Of a stretch of DNA of 64,000 bases, positions 45,920 to 54,871 are shown one piece after another (the stretch's first letter is position 1; every line of letters starts with the position of its first letter). The notes beneath the pieces were generated by a model. It had not been told where the DNA came from and made no database searches. It was given only the letters and a program-made list of their open reading frames with translations. The translations under genes were made by a program, and so were the position numbers. This DNA is from Adlercreutzia wanghongyangiae. GTDB taxonomy: Bacteria; Actinomycetota; Coriobacteriia; Coriobacteriales; Eggerthellaceae. The stretch lies in the NCBI RefSeq assembly GCF_035989245.1, contig NZ_JAYMFF010000014.1, positions 1 through 64,000 on the forward strand, read 5' to 3'.

Positions 45920-46618
45920 CTATTTTCCCGCCGGCGCGACGAGGCCCGTTTCGTAGGCGAACACCACCAGCTGGGCGCGGTCGTGGGCGTCGGTCTTCGC
46001 CATGATGCGTGCCAAGTGCGTCTTCACCGTGGCCGGCGAGATGAACAGCTCCTCGGCGATGTCGTCGTTGGAAAGGCCGCGCGCCACCAGCATGAGAATC
46101 TCGCGCTCGCGGTCAGTGAGGCTCGCCAGAGCGGTGCGACGACCGTCGGCGGCCTCGGCACTCCCCCATCCGGCGCGCGGGCGGGCGGCCACGAAGGTTT
46201 CCACGAGCCGGCGCATCACCGAAGGCTGGATGAGCGCATCGCCGTCGGCCACCACGCGGATGGCGGCGGCAATATCGTCGGGGTCGGCATCCTTCAGAAG
46301 GAAGCCGCTCGCCCCGGCGGCCAGGGCATCGAACACATACTCGTCGATATCGAAGGTGGTGAGCACCAGCACGCGCGTTTTAGACAGCAGCGGGTTACCC
46401 GTGATGGCACGCGTGGCGTCGATACCGCTCATCTCGGGCATGCGAATGTCCATAAGCACCACATCGGGCTTCAGGCGCTGCGCCTCGGCCACGGCCTGGG
46501 CGCCCGTCTTCGCCTCGCCGACGATCTCGATGCCCTCGTAGGTGGAGAGGATCATCTTGAAGCCGCTGCGCACCAGATCCTGGTCGTCCACCACCAGCAC
46601 GCGAATGGGATCAGCCAT
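45920..46618 (-). CDS. NarL/FixJ-type response regulator
   Basis: 232 residues. Receiver domain with acidic pocket DDQD, phospho-acceptor Asp in DVVLMDIRMPEMSG (~54), then LuxR-type HTH (SLTDREREILMLVARGLSNDDIAEELFISPATVKTHLARI region). GGAGGAG lies before ATG 46618. Overlaps the kinase stop by 8 bp, so the two are coupled. Confidence 0.93.
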   Translation of the reverse strand: MADPIRVLVVDDQDLVRSGFKMILSTYEGIEIVGEAKTGAQAVAEAQRLKPDVVLMDIRMPEMSGIDATRAITGNPLLSKTRVLVLTTFDIDEYVFDALAAGASGFLLKDADPDDIAAAIRVVADGDALIQPSVMRRLVETFVAARPRAGWGSAEAADGRRTALASLTDREREILMLVARGLSNDDIAEELFISPATVKTHLARIMAKTDAHDRAQLVVFAYETGLVAPAGK

Positions 46619-47861
46619 CGGACTCCTCCTTCTGAACCAGCGGAATAGCCACGGCAATGCGCACACCGCCCCAGGGGCTGGGCTCGGCGGCGAAGGTGCC
46701 GTGCAGAAGCCGCGCCCGCTCGCGCATACCCAAAAGCCCGTGATGGTCGGCCGGCGCCTGGGCGCCCGTCAGCCCGCGTCCGTCGTCGTCCACGGTCAGA
46801 TGCGCCCAGCCTGCAGCGGCATCGGTCGCAAGGGTGACGGCGGCCCGGGTAGCATCGGCGTGGCGCACGATGTTGGTGGCGGCCTCCCGCGCGATGCCAT
46901 AGAGGGCTACATCGATGAAGGTGGGCACCACGGCGCGATCGTAGCCTTCCATGGCCAACGATGCCTGGATGCCGGCGCCTTCCAAGTAGGCCGTCAGATC
47001 GGCCATGCGCTCGGTGCCCTCGGTGGGCGCGGTTTCCGCCGGCCCCTCGCCGGTGCGCAAAACCCCGATCATGGCGCGAATCTCCTCCAACGCCGTCTTC
47101 GCCGTGCGGCGCACCTCGGCGATGGCCGCGCGGGCCGCCGCCGGGTCGCGGTCCACCAAACGCTCGGCCGCCGCAGCCTGGATGCTTACCGCCGACAGTG
47201 AGTGTGCCGTAATATCGTGCACCTCCCGTGCGATGGACACGCGCTCGGCCTCCACGCGGCGACGCGCCTCGGTCTCGCGGGTGCGCTCGGCGGCCAGTGC
47301 CCGTTCCTCCACGGCGCGCAGATGCTCCTGATGCTCGTGCAGGGCATAACCGGCGAAGGCGGCCGCCAGGGCCAAGGCCCCGTTCTGGAACAGCGTGAGC
47401 TGGGTGAGAATGCGCGACTGATCGGGCGGCGCCGGGGCGAACAGGAACACCGCCACCGCCACCGCGCAGGCGGCCACCGCCTCGCCGCGCGACCGCGTGG
47501 AGGCAACGGTGAACAGGGCGATGAGCGGCCCTGCTACCGAAAGCGCGATGCCGTTCATTTCCATCTGAAGCACGGCCCAAGCCAGCAGCGTCCATGCGAA
47601 CACCGGCCAGGGGAACCGACGCCGGGCAACCAGGGGCAGCGTGGTCAGGGCGATGGCCCCCAGCGACAGCGCGGTGGGCACCATGGCCTGAATGCCCATG
47701 AGCCGCCGCATGAAATCATCGGGAATGAGCAGGTTCACCGCCAGCGTCAGCTGCAGGCACGCGAACCCGAAGGCTCCCAACGCGATCACCGCGTCGATAA
47801 GCCAATCGGTGGCGGAAAGCCGCCGGGCGCTCTGTCGGAATAACCTATCCATGAGCATCAT
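46611..47861 (-). CDS. NarL-family sensor histidine kinase
   Basis: About 416 residues from ATG 47861. Six hydrophobic segments in the first ~165 residues, a coiled segment, HisKA_3 phospho-acceptor REVHDITAHSLSAV, and an ATPase domain with REAATNIVRHADAT and DDDGRG plus GLLGMRERARLL. The ligand is unknown. No ribosome site precedes any of the close ATGs (47861, 47858, 47852), so the start is uncertain and the message might be leaderless. Confidence 0.88.
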   Translation of the reverse strand: MMLMDRLFRQSARRLSATDWLIDAVIALGAFGFACLQLTLAVNLLIPDDFMRRLMGIQAMVPTALSLGAIALTTLPLVARRRFPWPVFAWTLLAWAVLQMEMNGIALSVAGPLIALFTVASTRSRGEAVAACAVAVAVFLFAPAPPDQSRILTQLTLFQNGALALAAAFAGYALHEHQEHLRAVEERALAAERTRETEARRRVEAERVSIAREVHDITAHSLSAVSIQAAAAERLVDRDPAAARAAIAEVRRTAKTALEEIRAMIGVLRTGEGPAETAPTEGTERMADLTAYLEGAGIQASLAMEGYDRAVVPTFIDVALYGIAREAATNIVRHADATRAAVTLATDAAAGWAHLTVDDDGRGLTGAQAPADHHGLLGMRERARLLHGTFAAEPSPWGGVRIAVAIPLVQKEESDG

Positions 47862-47916
47862 GGTAAACGAGCGGGGCGACGACCGCCATACCCCGACCGA
47901 TGTAGTTGCAAGGCTG

Positions 47917-48759
47917 TTAAACGTAGAATGCCGTCGCGGGATACGGGGGCTCCAGGGCGCGTTTGAAGGCATTGGCGGCCGTGCGTGCGAGAACGTAATC
48001 CACCAGCTGCGCGGCCTCCTCAACCGAGCGGCCCTCGTCGGCCAGCAGCGCGACAATCTCGCTGGCGTCCCTTCCCCCTTCCACGCTCGCCACCAGAATG
48101 CGATCCAGCGTGGCGTAATCGACCCCCAGCGATTTCTCGTCCTCCTGGCCGGGCGCCAGCTCGGCCGAGGGCGGCTTCACGAACACGTTCACGGGAATGG
48201 GCAGCGCGGCGCCCTCTTCGGCGGCACGGCGGTTGCGGGCGCGGGCCATGGCGAACACATCGGTCTTGTACACGCCTCCCAGCGGAGCGAAGGCGCCGGC
48301 CGTATCGCCGTACAGGGTGGAATACCCCATGCAGGCCTCGGACTTGTTTCCCGTGTTCAGCATCAGCCACCCGTGGGCATTCGAAAGCGCCATGAGACAC
48401 ACCATACGGCAACGGGCCTGGGTGTTCTCGGCGGCCAGGCCCGAAAGCGCCCCGCCGCACGCCCGGGCGAGCACCTGCTCGAAGGCCTCGAAGGGCTCGC
48501 AGATGGATATCGTGCGCACGGGAATGCCCAGGTTCTTCGCCAGAGCCTCGGCGTCGTCGATGGACGACTCGCTGGAATAGGGACCGGGCAGCATCACCCC
48601 GTGCACGTGGTCGGCCCCCAGGGCATCGACGGCCATTACGGCCACGAGCGATGAGTCCATACCGCCCGACAGGCCGATCACCACATCGGCGAACCCGGCT
48701 TCGCGCACGAAGGCGCCCAGGGCTTCGGTACAGGCGTCGTACATCTTCAGAGGCTCCAT
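47917..48759 (-). CDS. nadE: NH3-dependent NAD synthetase
   Basis: 280 residues. Adenylates and amidates deamido-NAD. PP-loop GLSGGMDSS (~30), LMLNTGNKSEACMGYSTLYGD and GAFAPLGGVYKTDV are family stretches. Lacks the glutaminase domain, so uses ammonia. GAAAGGA precedes ATG 48759. Confidence 0.93.
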   Translation of the reverse strand: MEPLKMYDACTEALGAFVREAGFADVVIGLSGGMDSSLVAVMAVDALGADHVHGVMLPGPYSSESSIDDAEALAKNLGIPVRTISICEPFEAFEQVLARACGGALSGLAAENTQARCRMVCLMALSNAHGWLMLNTGNKSEACMGYSTLYGDTAGAFAPLGGVYKTDVFAMARARNRRAAEEGAALPIPVNVFVKPPSAELAPGQEDEKSLGVDYATLDRILVASVEGGRDASEIVALLADEGRSVEEAAQLVDYVLARTAANAFKRALEPPYPATAFYV

Positions 48760-48783
48760 GGCGGTCCTTTCGGGTTGGCGGGC

Positions 48784-48827
48784 AAGATCCCTCGACTCCG
48801 CGCTGCGCGCTGCGCTCAGGATGGCAC
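48784..48827. repeat. Short 'GATCC-TCGACT...CTCAGGATG' repeat
   Basis: Imperfect palindrome with ends GATCCCTCGACT and GCTCAGGATGGC; inverted relative to the copy near 53.5 kb. Lies in the nadE leader. Confidence 0.5.
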
Positions 48828-48893
48828 GGGAGGCGGCGGGCACGCTGCATCCAGTATGACACTGCTTTGTTTCGGGGCGATTGCCACCGGATG

Positions 48894-49250
48894 CTAATCG
48901 TCGGGCAGGTCGACCTCGATGGAATCGATCTGCAGCTCGCGGCCGGCCAGAAGCTCGGTGGCGAAGCTGTCGCAGGCCGGGCAGAAGCGGTTGTGCAGGT
49001 CGTGCTCGAATTCCTCGCCGCATTCCAAGCACACGCTGCGCGGGCGGATCATCGTCACGTCCAGCGTGGCCCCCTCGGTGAAGGGGTCGGAGGCGGCCAG
49101 GGCCTCGAACGAGAACCGCAGCGCATCTTCCACCGCCTCGGTCGCCTCGCCGATGGACAGCTTAATGGACAAAAGCCGCGTGGCGCCCTCAGCTCGCGCC
49201 GCCTCGCAGGCTGCGTCCATCACGCTCGTCATAATTCCCAGCTCGTGCAT
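48894..49250 (-). CDS. hypA: Hydrogenase nickel incorporation protein HypA
   Basis: 118 residues, usual size. N-terminal Ni site MHE, and a structural zinc site from two CxxC motifs (CLECGEEFEHD...FCPACDS, ~75-98). Delivers Ni to [NiFe]-hydrogenase; no other hyp gene in the window. AAAGGA before ATG 49250. Confidence 0.93.
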   Translation of the reverse strand: MHELGIMTSVMDAACEAARAEGATRLLSIKLSIGEATEAVEDALRFSFEALAASDPFTEGATLDVTMIRPRSVCLECGEEFEHDLHNRFCPACDSFATELLAGRELQIDSIEVDLPDD

Positions 49251-49286
49251 GCCGTTCCTTTCGCCCGCTTTCCGCCCATACAGAAA

Positions 49287-49306
49287 GGGCGGGGTAGCCC
49301 CCGCCC
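49287..49306. terminator. Hairpin between tatC and hypA
   Basis: GGGCGGGG/CCCCGCCC with short loop, in the 78-bp gap; no T-run. Confidence 0.45.
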
Positions 49307-49328
49307 CAATACCGTTCAATACGCGCGT

Positions 49329-50114
49329 CTACTCGTCTTCCTCGGCGGCCAAACGCTCGTTCTGGGCCTTGATGCGCCGGCCCAGCACCACGCGGGCGAT
49401 GAACAGGCTGCCTTCGTACAGCACGATCATAGCCGCGAACATCAGCAGCATAGTCACCGGCGAGGCATCGGGCGTGACCACGGCGCAGATGACCATCAGC
49501 ACCACGTACACCGTGCGCCAACTGCCGCGCAGCTTCTTGTACGGGATAACGTCGAAGATAACCAGGTAGAACACGATGAGCGGCAGTTCGAAGGCGAAGC
49601 CGAAGCCAAGCTCGAACTTGATGATGATATCGATGTACGAGCTCATGCGCGGCGCCACGTAACCCAAGCCCATGGCCTGGTCGGTCAGCCATTGGAACGC
49701 CGGATTCAAGATGATGCAGTAGCAGAACACGGTGCCGATCATGAACAAGGCAACCGCCGCCGCGAAGGTGGGCACGAACCACTTGCGCTCCTGGGGCTTC
49801 AGCGCCGGCAGGAAGAACGCCAGCAGCTGCCACAGGATAACCGGAGACGTGGCTACGATGCCGGCCCATACCGATATCTGGAAGCGCACGGCGAAGGCCT
49901 CGAACGGATCGATGGCCTGCAACGATGCCATGCCGTTGGCCGGGTTCGTGGGCAAAAACTCGGCAATGGGCATCAGCAGGAACTGGCCCATGGTGGGAGT
50001 GGCCATATAGAACACCACCACGGCCACGGCCAGGCAGGCGACGATGCGCACGAGGCGCATGCGCAGCTCGCCCAAGTGGTCGAAAAGGGGCATGCGCGCC
50101 GGTCCGATAGGCAT
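49329..50114 (-). CDS. tatC: Sec-independent translocase TatC
   Basis: 261 residues, six membrane helices. MPLFDHLGELRMRL with the conserved Glu, SVWAGIVATSPVILWQLLAFF, FELPLIVFYL and the periplasmic VTPDASPVT loop. Receptor of the Tat export system that the two molybdoenzymes here need. Its ribosome site (GGAGGA) lies in the end of tatB, 3 bp before. Confidence 0.96.
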   Translation of the reverse strand: MPIGPARMPLFDHLGELRMRLVRIVACLAVAVVVFYMATPTMGQFLLMPIAEFLPTNPANGMASLQAIDPFEAFAVRFQISVWAGIVATSPVILWQLLAFFLPALKPQERKWFVPTFAAAVALFMIGTVFCYCIILNPAFQWLTDQAMGLGYVAPRMSSYIDIIIKFELGFGFAFELPLIVFYLVIFDVIPYKKLRGSWRTVYVVLMVICAVVTPDASPVTMLLMFAAMIVLYEGSLFIARVVLGRRIKAQNERLAAEEDE

Positions 50115-50117
50115 GAT

Positions 50118-50822
50118 TTAGTCCTCCTTCTCGGAAGCAGCGGGGGCGTCCGCATCGGCCGCCTCGGAAACGGTTTTGGCAGTGCTTTTCTTCGGGGGCA
50201 CGGGGGCGGGCTCGGCCGTCGGCTGCACACCGGATGCGGCCTTGGCGGCCTCGGCCTTTTTCTTGGCCTCGGCTTCCTTGCGCTTCGCGGCCGCCTCGGC
50301 CTTGCGCTTCTCGGCGGCGGCCTTTTTCTCCTCGGCCTCCTTGGCCTTGGCGGCCTCGGCTTCGGCCTCCTTGCGCTCGGCGCGCTCCTTGTCGTAGCGG
50401 GCCTTGCGCTCGGCGAAGCTCTCGGGCTTGGCCGGCGTGGCCTCCTCGGCATCGTCGGCGGCGTCCTTGCCGTCGGCGGCCTTCGCGGCCGCAGCACCCG
50501 TGGCCGCCGCCGTGCTCTTCTTGGTAGCTTCGCTCACCTTCTTCGAGGCGGTGGAGGCGGCCTTCTTGGCGGCCTCGGCGCCCTTGTTGGCCTTGGCGGC
50601 CACCTCGTCCAGGGCGTCGAGCGGATTCTTGAAGGGATCGTCGGAGTCCTTGTCGAACACCATCTCGCCCTTCAGCACGCCGCTCATCTCCTCTTGAGCG
50701 CTGCGGAACTTCGCGATGCCCTTGCCGATGGTCTTGGCAATGGCAGGCAGCTTATCGGGCCCGAAAATGAGGAACCCGAACAGCAGAATGAGAAAAAGCT
50801 CGAATCCGCCGATTCCAAACAC
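50118..50822 (-). CDS. tatB: TatA/TatB-family translocase subunit with long charged tail
   Basis: 234 residues. One membrane helix with MFGIGGFELFLILLFGFLIFGP-type start and the KLPAIAKTIGKGIAKFR amphipathic helix define the family; position before tatC and the Glu in the first helix favour TatB. Residues ~75-234 are a very Ala/Lys/Glu-rich tail, probably coiled coil, longer than usual. GAAAGGA before ATG 50822. Confidence 0.9.
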   Translation of the reverse strand: MFGIGGFELFLILLFGFLIFGPDKLPAIAKTIGKGIAKFRSAQEEMSGVLKGEMVFDKDSDDPFKNPLDALDEVAAKANKGAEAAKKAASTASKKVSEATKKSTAAATGAAAAKAADGKDAADDAEEATPAKPESFAERKARYDKERAERKEAEAEAAKAKEAEEKKAAAEKRKAEAAAKRKEAEAKKKAEAAKAASGVQPTAEPAPVPPKKSTAKTVSEAADADAPAASEKED

Positions 50823-50844
50823 GTCTACGGTCCTTTCTACAGCC

Positions 50845-51057
50845 CTACAGCGAGAGCACGGTCAGAGCCATGGTGGGAATACCGAGGGCGAGCACCAGGA
50901 TAATACACACGACCACCGTGAAGATCTTCTTCGTGCGCGCCCGGGCCTCGGCGGCCTCCTTGGCGCGACGTTCCCGCTCCTCGGCCGCGCGAATGCGCTC
51001 GGCCTGCTGCTTGCGGGTGATGTTCTTCGACCCGGTCTTGTTTTTCCTCTGCGACAT
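50845..51057 (-). CDS. Small membrane protein upstream of tatB
   Basis: 70 residues. Basic, Arg/Lys/Glu-rich N-terminal half (likely helix) and a single membrane segment at about 45-67 (FTVVVCIILVLALGIPTMAL). GAGGAG before ATG 51057. Same direction and 22 bp before tatB, so probably in the tat operon. Function unknown. Confidence 0.75.
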   Translation of the reverse strand: MSQRKNKTGSKNITRKQQAERIRAAEERERRAKEAAEARARTKKIFTVVVCIILVLALGIPTMALTVLSL

Positions 51058-51201
51058 CGCGAATGCTCCTCGATTTCCTTATTTGCTTAGGCAAATTCGC
51101 TATTATCGCAGATTGGCCCCGTCCGCGCTAGGAAAAAGCCCGCACAATACGCAGCACTGCACGATTTCCACGGTTGCGCCGACAACGCGGCACGCGGGCC
51201 G

Positions 51202-52560
51202 CTAGGCCTCGGGGCGCAGCTTGCTGCGAATCTCGATGACGCGGGCGATGTTCTTGGCCACTTCCACTTTCACGTGCCAGCGGTTTTTCTCGTACAGCAC
51301 GCTGCCGTCCACCATGGTCATCAGCACATCGGCGGTGGTGCAGGTGTTCACCACCGCAGCCACCGGATCGGTGGTGAAGGACTGGTGCGAGCTGGACAAG
51401 TCCACAGCGATGAGGTCGGCACACTTGCCGATTTCCAGCGAACCCACCTTGTCCTGCAGACCCAGGGCACGCGCACCGCCGATGGTGGCCACCTCCAGCA
51501 TGGTCTTGGCATCCAAGAAGTCGGTGTTCACGGCGCGCTGCAGAAGCATACCGAGGCGCATCTCGGACAGCATGTCGGTGGACTCGGTGGCCGCCGGCGA
51601 GTCGGTGCCCAGGCCCACGCGCAGATCGGCGCGGAGGAACTCGTCCAGGGGAGCCACGCCCATGCCCAGCTGGGCGCAGGCGCGGGGGCACACGCACACG
51701 GCCACGTCGTATTCGCGCAGCTTGCGCAGGTCCTCGTCGTCGACGCACACGGCGCCCACGATCATCACGTTGGGAGCCTCGAAGGCGCTCCAGTTCAGGG
51801 CATAGCGCACGGGGCTCACGCCGGTGGGCAGCCACGGGGGAATCTCCACGTAGCCGCGCTTCACGTCGCCGCCGTGCACCTGGAAGGGCGACGAGCCGTA
51901 CTTCACGAAATCGCACTCCTCGCGGCTGCCGGCCAGCCACATGGCCACGGGCAGATTTTCCTTGGTGGCGAACTGCGAGACAGCCGTCAGCATAGCCGGA
52001 TGGTTGGTGAACAGGGGCGCAGGCGCGATACCGATGGTCACGCGGTCGGAGTCCACCTCCTCGCGCCAGTGCAGGATGTCCTTCTGGGCCAGCTGCATGG
52101 CGGCGTTGATGCGGTCCTTGTCCATGGCGGCCACGCTGCGGTAGATCACCGAGCGCAGGCCCAGCTTGTTCACCGCCGTGCAGGACGCGCCGGTCATGGT
52201 GATGTCGGCCACGCAGGTGATGCCGCTGGAAAGCGCGTCCAGACCACCCAAGATGGCGGAATCGAACCAGTCGGGTGCCTCCAAACGACCTGATTTGCGA
52301 GCCACCTCCGACAGCCATTCCACATAGGGGGCGTCGTTCACCACACCGCGCAGCACCGACTGCTCCAGGCGCGTGTGCAAGTCCACCAGGCCGGGCATAA
52401 TGGCCGCCAGACCCTGGTCGACCACCTCCTCGTCGGGATAGCGCAGACGCAGCATATCGGCGCTGCCGATGTCGCGAATGACACCGTCGCGCACGAGCAC
52501 CGCCCCATCGACGATGGGGTCGGAAGTTACCGGCAAAACGTACTGGGCGCACAAAAGCAT
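51202..52560 (-). CDS. Amidohydrolase-family protein with lost metal ligands
   Basis: 452 residues, aminodeoxyfutalosine deaminase/SsnA-like by overall pattern. The usual HxH of strand 1 reads H62-T-R64; the His of the second ligand strand is W207 (AMWLAGSREE); the His of the 'HCVHVDD' strand is G269 (VGAVCVDDED). Asp320 in GLGTDSPAATESTDML is kept. So three of four metal ligands are missing in an otherwise intact gene. It starts 148 bp from divergent menG; the futalosine route to menaquinone would fit, but with this site deaminase activity is doubtful. GGGAGG before ATG 52560. Confidence 0.82.
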   Translation of the reverse strand: MLLCAQYVLPVTSDPIVDGAVLVRDGVIRDIGSADMLRLRYPDEEVVDQGLAAIMPGLVDLHTRLEQSVLRGVVNDAPYVEWLSEVARKSGRLEAPDWFDSAILGGLDALSSGITCVADITMTGASCTAVNKLGLRSVIYRSVAAMDKDRINAAMQLAQKDILHWREEVDSDRVTIGIAPAPLFTNHPAMLTAVSQFATKENLPVAMWLAGSREECDFVKYGSSPFQVHGGDVKRGYVEIPPWLPTGVSPVRYALNWSAFEAPNVMIVGAVCVDDEDLRKLREYDVAVCVCPRACAQLGMGVAPLDEFLRADLRVGLGTDSPAATESTDMLSEMRLGMLLQRAVNTDFLDAKTMLEVATIGGARALGLQDKVGSLEIGKCADLIAVDLSSSHQSFTTDPVAAVVNTCTTADVLMTMVDGSVLYEKNRWHVKVEVAKNIARVIEIRSKLRPEA

Positions 52561-52708
52561 GGGGGCCTCCCGATCACGAGGGGTCAGCTGGAATAGCAAC
52601 CAATAATAGCACGACGTATCGCCGCGCACGGATGGGCGCGCCCGATTTGCGGTCGCGGGCCTTATACTGGGGGCCGAACGTAGAGTGAAGGGCAAGGAGT
52701 TCTACCCC

Positions 52709-53452
52709 ATGAGCATCGATACCGCCACGGGCCTGGAGGCACCCGCCGAACTGTCCAGCGAGCGCGTGCGCGACATCTTCTCGTCCATCGCGCGGAAGTA
52801 CGAGCGGTTCAACGCCATTTCCAGCTTCGGCGCCTACAAGCTGTGGCTGGCCGGCATGATGCGCCAGGCCCCCATTCTGGAAAGCCACGACGTGCTGGAC
52901 ATCGCCGGCGGCACGGGAGACGTCACCTTCGCCGTGGCGCGCACGAAGCACCCGCGTCACATCCAGTGCACCGACCTGGTGCCCGAGATGCTGGACGTGG
53001 CCCGCATGCACGTGGACAAGGGCGACGGCGCCGGCGTGCCCATCGATTTCGAGGTGGTTGACGCTCAGGACATCCCCTATGCCGACGCGTCCTACGACGT
53101 CATCACCATGGCCTACGGCATCCGCAACATGCCCGACCGGCCCCGGGCCCTGGCCGAGATGTTCCGCGTCCTGCGCCCGGGCGGGGCGCTGGTGTGCCTG
53201 GAGTTCTCCACGCCGCCCAACGGGGCCTGGCGAGCGCTGTATCACTTCTACCTGCGCCATCTCATCCCGTTCTGGGGCGGTCTTATCACCGGCGACAAAG
53301 ACGGCTTCGTATACCTGGCGAAGTCCATCAAGGCCTTCCCCAACCAAGAGGGACTGGCCGCCCTGATGCGCGAGGCCGGCTTCACAGACGTGACCTGGAA
53401 GAACTACACCGGCGGCATTGCTGCCGTGCACGTGGCGATAAAGCCGGAGTAA
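52709..53452 (+). CDS. menG: Demethylmenaquinone methyltransferase (UbiE/MenG)
   Basis: 247 residues, class I SAM methyltransferase. VLDIAGGTGDVTFAVA (motif I), VVDAQDIPYADASYDVITMAYGIRN and FRVLRPGGALVCLEFS, then KAFPNQEGLAALMREAGF. Last step of menaquinone synthesis, needed for the anaerobic respiration encoded around it. ATG 52709 has AAGGAG 11 bp upstream; a GTG at 52685 is the alternative. Confidence 0.92.
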   Translation: MSIDTATGLEAPAELSSERVRDIFSSIARKYERFNAISSFGAYKLWLAGMMRQAPILESHDVLDIAGGTGDVTFAVARTKHPRHIQCTDLVPEMLDVARMHVDKGDGAGVPIDFEVVDAQDIPYADASYDVITMAYGIRNMPDRPRALAEMFRVLRPGGALVCLEFSTPPNGAWRALYHFYLRHLIPFWGGLITGDKDGFVYLAKSIKAFPNQEGLAALMREAGFTDVTWKNYTGGIAAVHVAIKPE

Positions 53453-53486
53453 CCCCGAGCGGGCACCTCGCGTTCCAGAAATCATT

Positions 53487-53560
53487 ATGTCATCCTAGGC
53501 GAGCAAGAGGTAATGTCATCCTGAGCGGAGGCCGCAAGACCGAAGTCGAAGGATCTCAAG
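53487..53560. repeat. 'GTCATCCTGAGCG...CGAAGGATCT' repeat
   Basis: The main copy (53515-53560) is an imperfect palindrome: TCATCCTGAGCGGAGG to GTCGAAGGATCTCA. A partial copy of its left end (ATGTCATCCT) lies at 53487. It directly adjoins the ribosome site of the next gene. Related to 48784-48827. Confidence 0.55.
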
Positions 53561-53571
53561 GAAGGAGCGGC

Positions 53572-54558
53572 GTGTTCGGGTTCGTGGTAGCCGATGCGGG
53601 GGCGCTTTCCGAGGAGGAGAAGGACCGCTACCGGGCGGTGTACTGCGGGCTGTGCCTGGCACTGCGCGACCGCTACGGACAGCTTTCGCGGACATGCCTC
53701 ACCTACGATCTCACCTTCTTCGTGCTGTTGTGCAATTCTCTGCACGAGCCCGCCGAGACGCAGGGTGCAAGCCACTGCATCGTGCATCCGGCGCCGGCCG
53801 CCCCGCGCGCCTGGGCCCGTTCAACCTGGACCGACTATGCGGCCGACCTTTCCGTGGCGCTCGCCTATCACAAGGTGCTCGACGACGTGCACGATGACGG
53901 CAGCATGAGAGCGCGGGCAGCCGAGCGGCTGCTCGCCGGTGCCTACGAGCGCGCACGAGCTCGCATTTCCGAACAGTGCGCCGAGATCGAGCGAGCCATG
54001 GCGGCCATCCGTGTTATCGAGGACGCCGAACGTTGCGCTGGGGCCGTCTTTCCCGATGGCGCCGCAAAAACTCTCCCCCGCAACGTCGTGATGGCCTCCC
54101 CTTCCCCCATCGGGCCGCACGCAGACGAGAAAGACACCGTGCACACCTTCGCCGCCAGCCCCGATGCGGCGGCGCAGGAGTTCGGGCGCATGCTCGGGCG
54201 AGTGTTCTCTTGCGGCCAGGGTTTCTGGGCCGAGGGCATGGAGGAGCTGGGGCGCGGCCTCGGGCGGTTCGTCTACCTGATGGATGCCGCCGTGGACTTC
54301 GCCGATGATGCGGCCTCGGGCAGCTACAACCCCTTCGTTTCCATTGACGCGACGCCCGACACCATGCGCACCGCCCTGGCCCTGGCCGCCGCCGATGTAG
54401 CCGAGGCCTACGAGCGCCTTCCCCTCGTGCAGGACGCCCATCTCATGGACGCCATCTTATACTCGGGCATGTGGGCCCAGTTCAACCAGACCTATCCACC
54501 CGAGGAGAAGACTTCCAGCCAAGAGAGCGCGGAATCAGCGGGCGAAGCTCGGCTGTAA
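53572..54558 (+). CDS. DUF5685 family protein
   Basis: 328 residues. Starts VFGFVVADAGALSEEEKDRY, then YRAVYCGLCLALRDRYGQLS and YDLTFFVLL, the hallmark of this actinobacterial/clostridial family of unknown function. Largely helical, with a conserved Asp-rich centre (DDVHDDGS; VDFADDAASGSYNPF) like a terpenoid-synthase-type fold. GTG start at 53572 after AAGGAG. Confidence 0.8.
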   Translation: MFGFVVADAGALSEEEKDRYRAVYCGLCLALRDRYGQLSRTCLTYDLTFFVLLCNSLHEPAETQGASHCIVHPAPAAPRAWARSTWTDYAADLSVALAYHKVLDDVHDDGSMRARAAERLLAGAYERARARISEQCAEIERAMAAIRVIEDAERCAGAVFPDGAAKTLPRNVVMASPSPIGPHADEKDTVHTFAASPDAAAQEFGRMLGRVFSCGQGFWAEGMEELGRGLGRFVYLMDAAVDFADDAASGSYNPFVSIDATPDTMRTALALAAADVAEAYERLPLVQDAHLMDAILYSGMWAQFNQTYPPEEKTSSQESAESAGEARL

Positions 54559-54559
54559 G

Positions 54560-54794
54560 GCGCAAACCAGAGCTTCGGTCGGCGAAGACCCCGGTTTCTG
54601 CATGAGATCTTGACTTATGAGCGTCTCAGCATCGTTCTTACTTACCCTACGAAAGTTCGGCCACAAACGGCAATGCTGTGACCAGGCATTACGACAATCC
54701 TGGTATCCGAAGACGCTCTCGACAAAAAACCAAGACGCTAATAACTCGAGATTTGCTGCAAAAACCAGGGTGTTCATCAACCGAAGGCCCGCGC
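54560..54794. mobile_element. MITE-like long inverted repeat
   Basis: Arms ~65 bp, at about 54560-54627 and 54731-54794, roughly 75% complementary (for example ATCTCATGCAGAAACCGGGG on one strand against ATTTGCTGCAAAAACCAGGG on the other). The ~100-bp middle is A/T-richer than its surroundings. No transposase. It fills the gap between DUF5685 and TorD genes; no gene is supported here. Confidence 0.45.
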
Positions 54795-54871
54795 CAACAA
54801 CGAGTTGGCACGGGCCTCGGGTGCGGTTATGGGCGCAAGAGTGAAGGGGCCGGCAGGCAGCAGCGCCGACG

